Assembly: GCF_923081025.1 (NCBI RefSeq)
Contig: NZ_CAKLPZ010000002.1
Span: forward strand, 558,001-622,000
Length of the DNA: 64,000 nt
From: Neolewinella maritima
GTDB taxonomy: Bacteria; Bacteroidota; Bacteroidia; Chitinophagales; Saprospiraceae
Direction: 5' to 3'
This document shows positions 36,562-44,954 of this stretch, piece after piece. Positions within the stretch are counted from its first letter, which is position 1. Each line of letters begins with the position of its first letter. Position numbers and translations under genes: made by a program. The notes beneath the pieces were generated by a model that saw only the letters and a list, made by a program, of their open reading frames with translations, did not search any database and was not told the DNA's origin.

Positions 36562-37368
36562 CTACGGTTTAACCAGCACTGCGGCCAGCGTCCGCCACGC
36601 GATGCGGTTGCCCCGTGCGTCCATCGGCTCGTGTAGTACGAGGGGGTCCGTGAGGTCGAGGAGCTCCCAGGCGGTCTGCAGAAAATGGTCAAGCAGCTTG
36701 ACCGGTGGGTGGTACTGCTCCCACTGCGCGAGCTGTAGGAAGTTGAGGGGGGAGACGATCACGAGTCGTCCGCCGGGTCGGAGCACGCGGTGCCACTCGG
36801 CGGCGGCGGCGGGTACGTCGGCGAGCCGGTCGATCAGGAAGGTATTCCAGAGCAGGTCGAGGCTGCCGTCGGGGAAGGGGAGGGACTTGGCATCCGCCAG
36901 CGCGAAGTGAAGATTGGACAGCTGCTGACCGACCAGCGCGGTGAGGGGATAACCGAACCGGAGCAGATTGGGGGAAAGTGTCTTACCTAGCAGCCAGTAC
37001 TCCCGGGCCTGGCGGAGCATCTGGTAGCTGAAGTCGATGCCGTAGCAATCCCAGCCGGGCTGCTGCCGGGCGGCCTCCCCGATGAGGCGGCCTACGCTGC
37101 AGCCGATATCGGCTACGCGGGCGTGCTCGTCCGCCGGCCACCACGCGCTGACGTAATCGAGCAGCGGCTGAAAGGGGTAGCCTTCGTTGAGCTCGTCGGC
37201 GAGGTGCAGGGCAGTTTGCCGGGCTACAAGCTCGTCGTAGCGCTCGTAGACATCCTGGCGGACTTCTTCCTCTGACTTCAGATAATACAGGGGGATGCCG
37301 CGGCGCTCGTCCAACGGCGGGGGCAGTAAGCTGCCGAAACTAGGCACTAAAGGAGGTGCCGCAGCCAC
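36562..37368 (-). CDS. Class I SAM-dependent methyltransferase
   Basis: The 268-residue protein has a Rossmann methyltransferase core. Motif I is VADIGCSVGRLIGEA (about residue 86), motif II GIDFSYQML, and later LPFPDGSLDLLWNTFLIDR with the motif VLRPGGRLVIVSPLN. The N-terminal 60 residues are specific to a subgroup with YLKSEEEVRQDVYERYDELV. The substrate is unknown. Its start overlaps the end of the A-type iron-sulfur carrier gene by 29 bases on the same strand, so the two are probably co-translated. Confidence 0.85.
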   Translation of the reverse strand: MAAAPPLVPSFGSLLPPPLDERRGIPLYYLKSEEEVRQDVYERYDELVARQTALHLADELNEGYPFQPLLDYVSAWWPADEHARVADIGCSVGRLIGEAARQQPGWDCYGIDFSYQMLRQAREYWLLGKTLSPNLLRFGYPLTALVGQQLSNLHFALADAKSLPFPDGSLDLLWNTFLIDRLADVPAAAAEWHRVLRPGGRLVIVSPLNFLQLAQWEQYHPPVKLLDHFLQTAWELLDLTDPLVLHEPMDARGNRIAWRTLAAVLVKP

Positions 37369-37705
37369 AGGTATCCTTCGCGTTCGGGTTGTTGAAGGTG
37401 AAGCCGCGGTTGTTGAGGTCCGTGGCCCAGTCGATCTCCATACCCAGCAGGTAGAGCGCGTGACCGGCCTTCATCAGTACCTGCTCGCTGCCGACCATGA
37501 ACTTCTGGTCATCTTCCTGGGGCAGGTCGAAGCCCAGTTGGTACTCGAAGCCGGAGCAGCCGCCGCCCCGTACGCCGATGCGCAGGAAGTGGTCACCGGC
37601 TACGCCGAGATCCTTGCGCAGGCGGCCGAGTTGCTCCATGGCTGAGGGCGTGATGGTGATCGGGGTGGTTTTGGTCTTGGTGGGCGAGTGGACGTCAGCG
37701 CTCAT
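37340..37705 (-). CDS. A-type iron-sulfur carrier (IscA/ErpA/HesB family)
   Basis: The 121-residue protein has the three conserved cysteines of the family: GGGCSGFEYQLGF and the C-terminal DTCGCGTSF. It delivers Fe-S clusters to target enzymes. I start it at the ATG at 37705 (MSADVHSPTK); an upstream in-frame ATG at 37939 would run through the divergent gene. It is a second A-type carrier besides the one in the isc operon at 42208, and resembles the ErpA-like branch. A perfect inverted repeat at 37713-37735 lies directly upstream of its start codon. Confidence 0.92.
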   Translation of the reverse strand: MSADVHSPTKTKTTPITITPSAMEQLGRLRKDLGVAGDHFLRIGVRGGGCSGFEYQLGFDLPQEDDQKFMVGSEQVLMKAGHALYLLGMEIDWATDLNNRGFTFNNPNAKDTCGCGTSFSA

Positions 37706-37712
37706 AATTGGT

Positions 37713-37735
37713 GTTACCTTTGGTAGCAAGGTAAC
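37713..37735. promoter_or_regulatory. Candidate operator between divergent genes
   Basis: GTTACCTT (37713-37720) and AAGGTAAC (37728-37735) form a perfect 8-bp inverted repeat around a 7-base spacer. It lies 7 bases upstream of the Fe-S carrier start and 56 bases upstream of the divergent gene. A TACCTTTG promoter-like word (37715-37722) is embedded in the left arm on the plus strand. It could bind a dimeric regulator or form a leader hairpin. Confidence 0.5.
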
Positions 37736-37790
37736 AAACGGTCCCGTGCATGGTTGGCGGTGGGTGCCTCCTTCCCTAAATCGCAGTGGT

Positions 37791-38354
37791 ATGAGCCCGG
37801 AGTTTTTATTCCTTCTGAACATTGTCTTCTCCATACTCGCCGTAGTAGGCGTGGTCGTATTTGCTATCGCACTGCTGCGTAATCTGGGGAACATCGCCGA
37901 GCAAATTGCCGCCCTGCGTAGCGGTCTTGCATCCACCATTCAGTCAGGCTCCTCCGCAGACGCCGCCCCCGGGATAGAAAGTCTGCGCCTACAGGCCTGT
38001 GAACGCTTCACGCTCATGCTGGAGCGAATTTCGATCCCCAACCTGCTGCTGCGCATTCCGCCCGGGGAGGACAGTGCGCCCCGCGAGTACACTGCTGAAT
38101 TGTTGCTGGCCATCCGCCAGGAGGTGGAGTACAACATCACGCAGCAGATCTACGTGAGCGATTCGCTCTGGCGCATCGTCACCCAGTCGCGCGACAACAT
38201 CAGTATGCTCATCGCCCGCGCCGCCGAGGGGGCCGAGTCGAGCCGGCAGATCGCTGAGCGCCTGCGCCGCATGAGTGCCCAGCAGCAGGAAGATCCCGTA
38301 GCGCTGGCTCAGGGAGCGATCCGTCGGGAAGCCGCCTCGGTACTGACTAATTAA
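37791..38354 (+). CDS. Conserved Bacteroidota membrane-anchored protein (DUF7935-like)
   Basis: The 187-residue protein starts at the ATG at 37791 with one N-terminal membrane helix (FLFLLNIVFSILAVVGVVVFAIAL). A cytoplasmic helical domain follows, with LQACERFTLMLERISIPNLLLRI and EVEYNITQQIYVSDSLWRIV. This pattern matches my memory of DUF7935, a family found mainly in Bacteroidota and of unknown function. It is divergent from the Fe-S carrier gene, and its stop overlaps the stop of the convergent GspS-like gene by 4 bases. Confidence 0.75.
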   Translation: MSPEFLFLLNIVFSILAVVGVVVFAIALLRNLGNIAEQIAALRSGLASTIQSGSSADAAPGIESLRLQACERFTLMLERISIPNLLLRIPPGEDSAPREYTAELLLAIRQEVEYNITQQIYVSDSLWRIVTQSRDNISMLIARAAEGAESSRQIAERLRRMSAQQQEDPVALAQGAIRREAASVLTN

Positions 38355-39589
38355 GACTTCAGGAGTCCCAGGCTGACGAACTCCGCATCGTCGTCCAGAA
38401 TCAGACCGTCCTGCCGGCGGCAGCACAGCGCGCTCGCCCGCGGAGCCATGAAGGTGCTGAGCTGGTACCGCTGCTTATCGGCATCGGCATCGGTAGCGAA
38501 AGCGGCGAGCTCCTGGTAGACGAAGGGGAGGTGACCGTAGTCTCCCGGACGCTCCGCATCGGCGCGGCGGCCGTCGAGCGACACCTTCACGTTCTGCCCC
38601 GTGCGGCCGAATACGGGCTTGCGTACGTAGCCGCGGCGTGGGTCGGGCAGGTCGGCGGGGTCGAAGGCAGTAGGTAGCAGCAGCGGATTGCCGGGGTGAT
38701 CCTGGTAGGCGAAGACCATGAGGGCCTTGGACTGCAGGAGCAGCGACCAGACCGGATTAAGCACGCGCACGAACTGCTCGACGATCATCTCTTCGAGCAT
38801 TTCCCAGAGGGCGGATTCTTCGAGGGCCACCCAGTCCCAGGGGAAGTATTTGGTGAGGTAGTAGTAGCGCGTCAGCTCCCCGGAGGTGGTCTCGGCGACC
38901 ATACCGTTGTCGGGGTCGAAGGTGATGTCGGGTAGCGCTTCCACACGCACATCCTTCCAGCGGGCGTCGCGGGCGCGGTCGGCCAGAAACTGGGTATTGA
39001 GCGCGTCTTCGGGATAGCCCAGGTGAGCGAACAGCCCCTTCATCCCCTTGCGGCTGCTGCCGATGCGGGTAAGGGCGGCCGTGAGGTCGGCGGATAGGGT
39101 GTTGGGGGCGGCGCGCTTTACGCCGCTACGCTTCAGTACTTCGGGCTGGAGTACGGCGGTCTCGGGGAGCAGGCTACAGGTATCGGCGTTGAACTCGATC
39201 AGGCGCAGGGGGGTGCCGTCGATACCGCCGGCGAAGTCGAAGCGACCGAACAGGTAGTCGTCCCACTCGTGCTCGACCGACCACTCGAGCAGGGGCCGTG
39301 CCCAGTCGGGGATGCCCAGCAGCTTGAGACGTGCCGGATCGGAGAGGGAGCGGCGGGCGGTCTGTCGGAGCTGGTCGAACAGCTCGTTGCCGGCCTGCAT
39401 GGCGCGGTCGGCCTCGGTGGGCAGGAGCAAGAGGATCTCATCGGCGAGGTAATCGTGGTTCTCGCCGGTGGTGAAGTAATCCAGTCCCCGCTTGCTGACG
39501 AAACGGTCCCTGGGCGGTGTAGCGTCTACGAGGCGCTTATCCACCGAAGGAGCGGATAGATTTTCCGCTGCCAAAGCCACTGCGGGCAC
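38351..39589 (-). CDS. Glutathionylspermidine synthase-family ATP-grasp ligase (YgiC-like)
   Basis: The 412-residue protein belongs to the GSP_synth pre-ATP-grasp/ATP-grasp family. Visible motifs are GRFDFAGGIDGTPLRLIEFNADTCSLLPET (about 115-145), WSLLLQSKALMVFAYQDHPGNPLLLP (about 285-310) and YVRKPVFGRTGQNV (about 325). It lacks the amidase domain of bifunctional Gsp, so it is like E. coli YgiC/YjfC. It should form an amide bond between an amine and a carboxyl; neither substrate is known. The ATG at 39589 overlaps the upstream gene by 53 bases; a GTG at 39544 is an alternative. The upstream partner resembles YgiB, and SpeD and SpeE-like genes lie next door. Confidence 0.88.
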   Translation of the reverse strand: MPAVALAAENLSAPSVDKRLVDATPPRDRFVSKRGLDYFTTGENHDYLADEILLLLPTEADRAMQAGNELFDQLRQTARRSLSDPARLKLLGIPDWARPLLEWSVEHEWDDYLFGRFDFAGGIDGTPLRLIEFNADTCSLLPETAVLQPEVLKRSGVKRAAPNTLSADLTAALTRIGSSRKGMKGLFAHLGYPEDALNTQFLADRARDARWKDVRVEALPDITFDPDNGMVAETTSGELTRYYYLTKYFPWDWVALEESALWEMLEEMIVEQFVRVLNPVWSLLLQSKALMVFAYQDHPGNPLLLPTAFDPADLPDPRRGYVRKPVFGRTGQNVKVSLDGRRADAERPGDYGHLPFVYQELAAFATDADADKQRYQLSTFMAPRASALCCRRQDGLILDDDAEFVSLGLLKS

Positions 39590-40016
39590 GGGACGTACGG
39601 TTCAAGCTGCTGCCGGTGCTGGAAGTGGAGCGCTGGTAGGCGGCATTGTTCGTGTAGGCGGCGGCCGACGGGCGATTGCCCATGCGATTAAGCATCATGA
39701 AGCCCCAGTAGCCCAGCATGGCGGAACGGAAGGGCCGGCGGACGCGGGAGGAGTCGGGCTGCGTCTGCTCGATCGTGCGGGCTTCCGCCAGGGTGTAGGA
39801 CTGGCTGGTTCCGTCCAGGTTATTAACGATGATGCGACTGTCGGCGGGTGTGCCTACGGGCTCCTCGGAGGCGATCTTGTAGTCGTCGGGGGCTACTTCT
39901 TCGACGGTGGTCACTACGCCCTGGGTGGGCTCGCTGTAGTCTTCGCCGGCGTCGCAGCGGGTAAAGGCAAGGGTGGCGGTGAGGAAGACGGAGAAAAGCA
40001 AAACTATTCGGAGCAT
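39537..40016 (-). CDS. Small envelope protein with Gly/Ser-rich tail (YgiB-like)
   Basis: The 159-residue protein has a hydrophobic N-terminus with a possible lipobox-like TLAFTRC (Cys21), then an acidic region, and a low-complexity tail rich in Ser, Arg, Asn and Gly ending SGFGSGKSIRSFGG. E. coli YgiB (DUF1190), partner of the ATP-grasp protein YgiC, has a comparable envelope signal and Gly-rich tail. I call this a YgiB-like partner on architecture and context, not on strong sequence identity. It overlaps the ATP-grasp gene, so the two are co-translated. The tail could be the substrate or tether of the ligase. Confidence 0.7.
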   Translation of the reverse strand: MLRIVLLFSVFLTATLAFTRCDAGEDYSEPTQGVVTTVEEVAPDDYKIASEEPVGTPADSRIIVNNLDGTSQSYTLAEARTIEQTQPDSSRVRRPFRSAMLGYWGFMMLNRMGNRPSAAAYTNNAAYQRSTSSTGSSLNRTSRARSGFGSGKSIRSFGG

Positions 40017-40095
40017 GACAGGTAACCTAAGGGGATCAGAAATAAGGCCGCAGGCACGGCCCTCCCTTCCCTAACCCCGTAAACCGTAGTACTGT

Positions 40096-41670
40096 TTGTC
40101 CCTGCCCCGCTCCGAGAAATTGCTGCTGATCGTCGCCGTGTTCATCGCCGGCCTATGCTCGATCGTCTACGAGCTACTCATCAGCACTACCAGTGCGTAC
40201 TTCCTGGGGGACAGCGTGAAGCAGTTCTCGCTCACCATCGGCGTATACATGTGCGCCATGGGGGTGGGCTCTTTCCTCACCCGCTACGTCGACGGGCGGG
40301 AGCTGGAGGCGTTCGTGCGGGCCGAGATCTTACTGGGTCTGGTGGGCGGATTGTCCGTACCCCTGCTGTACTTCCTCTTTCAGTTTCAGACCAACGGGCA
40401 GTACCAGTGGACGATGCTTGTATTGGTGTTCGTGATCGGTACCCTCACCGGTGTCGAGATCCCGCTGCTGGCGCGGGTCATGAAGACCTACTACCCCCTG
40501 CGGGATAATCTGGCCAATGTGCTCGGCTTCGACTACCTGGGCGCACTGGCCGCTACGCTGCTCTTCCCCTTCCTGCTGCTGCCCTTCGTGGGGCTATACA
40601 GCTCCAGCCTCATCTTCGGCGCGGTCAATCTGCTGCTCGGGGCTGGGGTCTGCTGGTTTTTTCGCGAGAGCCTTGCACCCGCGCGCCGCCGCAAGATATA
40701 CCTGTGGACGGCCCTGGGGCTGGCCCTGTTCACCGTGCTGCTGATCCGCGCCAAACCCTTCCTGCACGCCTGGGAGGCCTCGGCTTACCCCCACCGGGTG
40801 ATCTACGAGGAGGATAGCCCCTACCAGCGCATCGTGCTGACGCAGAATGACGACGATCTGCGGCTGTACCTCAATCGCGTGATCCAGTTCTCGAGTACCG
40901 ACGAGTACCGCTACCACGAGAGCCTGGCCCAAATCCCGGCGGCGCAGGTGCCGGGCTTCCGGCGCGCGCTCATCCTCGGTGGTGGCGAGGGACTGCTGGC
41001 CCGCGAGGTGCTGCGCCATCCCGGTGTGGAGTCGCTCACGATCGTAGACCTGGACGAGCGGATATTCGATCTGGGCCGACGGCATCCCCGTATCAGTGCA
41101 CTCAATGGCGGCGCGCTCGACGATCCCCGCACCACTACGCTAGCCGAAGATGCGGCGGTGTTCCTGCGCAACGATACGGCCCACTACGACCTCATCCTGG
41201 CCGACCTACCGGATCCTAGCAACGAGAGTATCGCCCGGCTATATAGTACGTGGTTCTTCAAGTTGGCCCGGGCGCGTCTGACGCCGCAGGGGGTATTCGC
41301 TACTCAGGCGACCAGTCCGTACCATACCCGCAAGACCTTTTGGTGTATCGTGAAGACGCTGCGGGCGGCGGATTTCGGGCAACTCGCGCCCTACCACGTG
41401 ACTGTACCGAGTTTCGGTCCCTGGGGCTTCGTGCTTGCGGCTAATGCGGGCAATACCCTGCGGCAGGGCGGTCAGCTCCTGGGCGCGGACGTCCCGGTAG
41501 CTATCGGGACAATGAAATTTTTGGAGGCTAGTCTCCTTCCTACGCTATTCACCTTCCCGGCCGATATGCGCGATCCCGGCGGCCTGCTCCCCAACCGGCT
41601 GGACCGGCCCGTGCTCCTGCAGTACTTCCTCGATGAGTGGTCGGACTGGCAACGCGAAAAGACCCAGTGA
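40096..41670 (+). CDS. Membrane spermidine synthase-like protein
   Basis: The 524-residue protein has an N-terminal half of about seven membrane helices (LLLIVAVFIAGLCSIVYELL at the first). The C-terminal half is a polyamine aminopropyltransferase domain with YEEDSPYQRIVLTQ, LYLNRVIQFSSTDEYRYHESL, the SAM-site motif ALILGGGEGLLAREVL, LTIVDLDERI and LILADLPDPSNES. Similar fusions are annotated as SpeE-like; many act on decarboxylated SAM. The start is TTG at 40096. Its TGA overlaps the ATG of speD (TGATG), so the enzyme that makes decarboxylated SAM is co-translated. That strongly supports aminopropyl transfer as its reaction. Confidence 0.9.
   Translation: MSLPRSEKLLLIVAVFIAGLCSIVYELLISTTSAYFLGDSVKQFSLTIGVYMCAMGVGSFLTRYVDGRELEAFVRAEILLGLVGGLSVPLLYFLFQFQTNGQYQWTMLVLVFVIGTLTGVEIPLLARVMKTYYPLRDNLANVLGFDYLGALAATLLFPFLLLPFVGLYSSSLIFGAVNLLLGAGVCWFFRESLAPARRRKIYLWTALGLALFTVLLIRAKPFLHAWEASAYPHRVIYEEDSPYQRIVLTQNDDDLRLYLNRVIQFSSTDEYRYHESLAQIPAAQVPGFRRALILGGGEGLLAREVLRHPGVESLTIVDLDERIFDLGRRHPRISALNGGALDDPRTTTLAEDAAVFLRNDTAHYDLILADLPDPSNESIARLYSTWFFKLARARLTPQGVFATQATSPYHTRKTFWCIVKTLRAADFGQLAPYHVTVPSFGPWGFVLAANAGNTLRQGGQLLGADVPVAIGTMKFLEASLLPTLFTFPADMRDPGGLLPNRLDRPVLLQYFLDEWSDWQREKTQ
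41491..41510. repeat. GTCCCG-type palindrome inside the SpeE-like gene
   Basis: GTCCCGGTAGCTATCGGGAC differs at one position from a perfect 20-bp palindrome and is shared with rnpB (21059) and the intergenic region at 53989-54036. In frame it encodes VPVAIGT near the C-terminus. Confidence 0.7.
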
Positions 41671-42029
41671 TGGAACCCAGCTACCTCGGTTTGCACGTGC
41701 TGCTGGAGCTCTACGGCTGTCCGGAAGACCGGCTGCGGCTACCGGACGACAGCGAGCGTATCCTGCTAGTCGCCGCCGCGGCGATGGGTGCAACGGTGAT
41801 CGAGGCCCGCTTCCACGCCTTTTCACCGCACGGCGTGAGTGGGGTCGTGGTGATCGCCGAGAGTCACCTGACCGTACACACCTGGCCGGAGCATGGCTAT
41901 GCGGCGGTAGATGTGTTTAGCTGTGGCGATCTGGACCTGTCGGCGGGGCTGGAGGTGCTGGAGCAGGAGTACGGAGCCAGCCGGGTGTATGCGGAGCGGG
42001 TGTTGCGGGGGAAGGGGCTTGGAGGATAA
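41670..42029 (+). CDS. speD: S-adenosylmethionine decarboxylase proenzyme SpeD
   Basis: This small pyruvoyl enzyme (119 residues) makes decarboxylated SAM for spermidine synthesis. It is the class 1B prokaryotic type. The self-cleavage site is in AESHLTVHTWPEHGYAAVDVFSCGD, with Ser becoming the pyruvoyl group, and the histidine and cysteine needed for processing are present. The ATG at 41670 overlaps the stop of the SpeE-like gene; an in-frame ATG at 41637 lies inside that gene and is less likely. It is followed by an inverted repeat terminator. Confidence 0.95.
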   Translation: MEPSYLGLHVLLELYGCPEDRLRLPDDSERILLVAAAAMGATVIEARFHAFSPHGVSGVVVIAESHLTVHTWPEHGYAAVDVFSCGDLDLSAGLEVLEQEYGASRVYAERVLRGKGLGG

Positions 42030-42104
42030 AAGGTCGAGGGCCTCTGGTCCGAGGTGGTAAATGTTTACCGCACGCCCAGACTCGGGCTGCAAGCCCTCGA
42101 CCTT
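42030..42104 (+). terminator. Long-armed hairpin after speD
   Basis: AAGGTCGAGGG (42030-42040) pairs perfectly with CCCTCGACCTT (42094-42104). The 53-base loop holds smaller stems (for example CCTC with GAGG). It begins directly at the speD stop and likely ends the operon. Confidence 0.7.
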
Positions 42105-42138
42105 TGCTCAGTCCAGTCGACGGCCCTTCACAAAGTAA

Positions 42139-42169
42139 AACGCCATCCCGATAGTATCGGAATGGCGTT
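42139..42169 (-). terminator. Terminator of the isc operon
   Basis: AACGCCATCCCGAT and ATCGGAATGGCGTT form a 14-bp stem with one mismatch (G-U in the minus-strand transcript) and a 3-base loop. On the minus strand the stem is followed by TTTTAC. It lies about 40 bases after the iscA stop. Confidence 0.85.
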
Positions 42170-42207
42170 CTATAACTTGATTATTGCCCGGCGTGAAGGG
42201 CTTGAGC

Positions 42208-42534
42208 CTATACCGCGAAGCTTTCGCCGCAGCCACACTCCCGGGTGGCGTTGGGGTTGGTAAAGGCGAAGCCCTTACCGTCCAGTCCGCCGCTGAACTC
42301 CAGGGTGGAGTTGCAGAGGTAGAGGAAGGACTTCAGGTCACAGACTACGGTCTCGCCGTTATCCTCGAAGACCTGATCGCGGGGCTGTAGCTCGTCGTCG
42401 AAGTCTAGCTTATACGACAGGCCGGAGCAGCCTCCACTGGTGATGCTCACCCGCAGGAAGTAATTCTCGGGCATGGCCTTCGCCTCCCGGATTTCCCGCA
42501 AGCGTTCCTTCGCGCTTTCGCCTACGAATAACAT
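42208..42534 (-). CDS. iscA: A-type iron-sulfur carrier IscA
   Basis: The 108-residue member of the HesB/IscA family has the three cluster cysteines in TSGGCSGLSYKLDF and RECGCGESF. It receives Fe-S clusters from the IscU scaffold and passes them on. It lies 11 bases after iscU as the last gene of a minus-strand iscS-iscU-iscA set, followed by a clear terminator. iscR, hscA, hscB and fdx are absent from the cluster. A second A-type carrier is at 37340. Confidence 0.93.
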   Translation of the reverse strand: MLFVGESAKERLREIREAKAMPENYFLRVSITSGGCSGLSYKLDFDDELQPRDQVFEDNGETVVCDLKSFLYLCNSTLEFSGGLDGKGFAFTNPNATRECGCGESFAV

Positions 42535-42545
42535 AGCGGGGTAGT

Positions 42546-42959
42546 TTAGTGGACGGCGATGGTTTCGACGGTCTGTACGCCGTGCTTCTGCTGGTAGTCC
42601 TTGATGGCACCCTTGATCGCATCCTCGGCGAGGACCGAGCAGTGGATCTTCACGGGGGGCAGGGCCAGTTCTTCGACGATGGCCATGTTATCGATAGCCA
42701 GGGCCTCGTCGACGGTCTTACCCTTGAGCCATTCGGTGGCCAGGCTAGAGCTGGCGATGGCGGAGCCACAACCGAAGGTCTTAAACTTGGCCTGGGTAAT
42801 CTTCTGCGTGGTAGGGTCTACCTCGATCTGCAGCCGCATCACGTCACCACACTCGGGTGCACCGACCAGACCGGTACCTACATTCTCGGAGCTCTTATCC
42901 AGCGTACCGACGTTACGGGGATTCTTGAAGTGGTCGAGTAATTTTTCGCTGTATGCCAT
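42546..42959 (-). CDS. iscU: Fe-S cluster scaffold IscU
   Basis: The 137-residue scaffold starts at the ATG at 42959 (MAYSEKLLDHFKNPRNVGTLD). Three ligand cysteines are in GAPECGDVM, TFGCGSAIASSSLATE and KIHCSVLAEDAI, and the conserved aspartate is in the first motif. The LPPVK segment, bound by the HscA chaperone in proteobacteria, is also present. It builds 2Fe-2S clusters with sulfur from IscS. An open frame further upstream to 43049 is not family-like. Confidence 0.96.
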   Translation of the reverse strand: MAYSEKLLDHFKNPRNVGTLDKSSENVGTGLVGAPECGDVMRLQIEVDPTTQKITQAKFKTFGCGSAIASSSLATEWLKGKTVDEALAIDNMAIVEELALPPVKIHCSVLAEDAIKGAIKDYQQKHGVQTVETIAVH

Positions 42960-43099
42960 GGTAGAAGGAGTTGAAAAGAGAAAGGGTTGAAGGCTAAGCA
43001 GAGCCGCTAAAGTATAACAAGTCGAGCGGGAAAAAGGATGAAGGAACAAGCAGGATATACCCTTACTCCTTAACCCCTTCTCCCCCTAAGCCCTTGATT

Positions 43100-44320
43100 C
43101 TAGTGCTCGCTCCACTCGATCGCGTCGATGTCGACACCTTCTTTGTACATCTCCCAGATGGGGCTGAGGTCGCGCATGTGGTTGACACCTTCGGCTACCT
43201 TGGCGATCGTCTCGTCGATGTCCTCTTCGGTAGTGAAGCGGCCGAGGCTGAAGCGAAGGCTGGAGTGTGCCAGGTCGTCACCGAGTCCGAGGGCGACCAG
43301 CACGTAGCTGGGCTCCAGACTGGCGGAGGTACAGGCCGAGCCCGAAGACACGGCAATGTTCTGGTTGAAGGTCATCATGAGACCCTCCCCCTCGACGTGC
43401 TTGAAGCTGATGTTGGTCACGTGGGGCATGCGGTGCTCCTGATCGCCGTTGACGTAGCTCTCTTCGAGCATACTGCACAGGGCGTGCTGCAGCTTATCGC
43501 GAAGCTTGCTCAGGCGCTCGGCGTCCTGGTGCATTTCTTCCTTGGCGATGCGGGCGGCCTCACCGAAGCCGACGATGCCGGGTACGTTCAGCGTACCGGA
43601 GCGCATGCCGCGCTCGTGTCCGCCGCCGTCCATCTGGCTGGTAACCTTGACGCGGGGGTTCTTGCGGTTGACGAACAGGGCGCCTACCCCCTTGGGTCCG
43701 TACATCTTGTGGCTGGTGAAGGCCATCAGGTGTACGCCTACCTCCTTGGGGTGGCAGGGCAGCTTGCCGACGATCTGCGTAGCGTCCGACATGAACAGTA
43801 CGCCGTGCTTGGCACAGATGTCGCCGATGGCCTTCATGTCCTGAATGACACCGGTCTCGTTATTGGCCCACATGATGGATACCAGTACGGTCTTATCGGT
43901 AATAGCCGCTTCGAGCTCTTCGAGACGAATGCGGCCCAGACGGTCCACGTCGAGGTAGGTGACCTGACCACCCATCTTTTCCACCTTGGCGCAGGCGTCG
44001 AGGACGGCCTTGTGCTCCGTCTTGGCGGTGATGATGTGATTGCCCTTGCGCTGGTACATCTCGAAGACGCCCTTGATCGCCAGGTTGTCCGACTCGGTAG
44101 CACCACTGGTGAAAATGATCTCGCGCTCGTCTACGGCGATCAGGTCGGCGATCTGATTGCGGGCGGTATCTACGGCGCCCTCCGCCTTCCAGCCGAAGGG
44201 ATGGTTGCGGCTGGCTGCGTTGCCGGGGTTCTCGTAGAAATAGGGGATCATCGCGTCCACTACCCGGGGGTCGGTCGGCGTGGTGGCGTTGTTATCGAGG
44301 TAGATCAGGCGCTGGCCCAT
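43100..44320 (-). CDS. iscS: Cysteine desulfurase IscS
   Basis: This 406-residue class V aminotransferase-fold PLP enzyme takes sulfur from cysteine. The cofactor lysine is in [16 protein letters not shown]. The persulfide-forming cysteine is in [17 protein letters not shown], on the long loop of group I (IscS) enzymes. The N-terminus [19 protein letters not shown] is typical. It leads the minus-strand run iscS - iscU - iscA, with a 140-base gap to iscU that shows no gene and could carry a second promoter. It can also feed tRNA thiolation. Confidence 0.96.
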   Translation of the reverse strand: MGQRLIYLDNNATTPTDPRVVDAMIPYFYENPGNAASRNHPFGWKAEGAVDTARNQIADLIAVDEREIIFTSGATESDNLAIKGVFEMYQRKGNHIITAKTEHKAVLDACAKVEKMGGQVTYLDVDRLGRIRLEELEAAITDKTVLVSIMWANNETGVIQDMKAIGDICAKHGVLFMSDATQIVGKLPCHPKEVGVHLMAFTSHKMYGPKGVGALFVNRKNPRVKVTSQMDGGGHERGMRSGTLNVPGIVGFGEAARIAKEEMHQDAERLSKLRDKLQHALCSMLEESYVNGDQEHRMPHVTNISFKHVEGEGLMMTFNQNIAVSSGSACTSASLEPSYVLVALGLGDDLAHSSLRFSLGRFTTEEDIDETIAKVAEGVNHMRDLSPIWEMYKEGVDIDAIEWSEH

Positions 44321-44369
44321 AGTAGATTAAATTTCGAACTGTAAATACAAATGCTTCAAGCTAACACCT

Positions 44370-44882
44370 TCACCCCACTTTGGTTGCCGGTTGCAGCAGT
44401 TCCCGCACGCGGTCGTTCTGCTTCCGGTCGGGTGCCATGCCGTGGGCGTCGCAGTAGCCCTGGTGACGGGCCTCGGCGGGGTAAAAGGCAGCCACCGCTT
44501 CCACGTCGGTCTCGGGTTGAAAGCGCGCCGCGGCCAGTACCTCCAGCATACGGCGGGCGGTAGCAAGTTGGTCGTCCTCCTCCAGGGAGAATACCGCCGA
44601 ACGGTATTGCCCCACGCCCCGTCCGCGGTTGATCTTGAAGTTGTGGAGGGTGAAGAACTCGGTCAGCAGGGCCTCGGTAGAGAGCACCTCTGCGTCGTAA
44701 GTCACCTCGACCACCTCAGCGTGCCCGGTATCCTTGTGGCAGACCTGCACGTAGCTAGGGTCTACCGCAGTACCACCGGCGAATCCTACGCGGGTGCGGG
44801 TCACACCGGGCAGGCGGCCGAGGTGGTACTCCTTACTCCAGAAGCAGCCGGCGCCTAGTAGGATAACGTTGGTAGTTGGCAT
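44370..44882 (-). CDS. msrA: Peptide methionine sulfoxide reductase MsrA
   Basis: MsrA repairs the S-form of methionine sulfoxide. The 170-residue protein has the catalytic cysteine in LLGAGCFWSKEYHL (Cys13), a variant of the usual GCFWGxE motif. It also has the family signatures VGFAGGTAVDPSYVQVCHKDTGHAEVVEVTYD and FFTLHNF. A second cysteine near the C-terminus (GYCDAH) may serve in recycling. msrB lies just upstream on the same strand, so both stereoisomers can be reduced. No signal peptide is seen, so it acts in the cytoplasm. Confidence 0.93.
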   Translation of the reverse strand: MPTTNVILLGAGCFWSKEYHLGRLPGVTRTRVGFAGGTAVDPSYVQVCHKDTGHAEVVEVTYDAEVLSTEALLTEFFTLHNFKINRGRGVGQYRSAVFSLEEDDQLATARRMLEVLAAARFQPETDVEAVAAFYPAEARHQGYCDAHGMAPDRKQNDRVRELLQPATKVG

Positions 44883-44954
44883 GGGGGTAGGTCGGGGCGT
44901 TGTACGCCAAGTGGATAGGGCGGGGTCGCGGGTGCGGTGAAGAGGACCGGGTCG

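Noticed and set aside
43094-44344. 416-codon open frame antisense to iscS
   Set aside because: Shadow frame caused by codon bias; iscS on the minus strand has all catalytic motifs.
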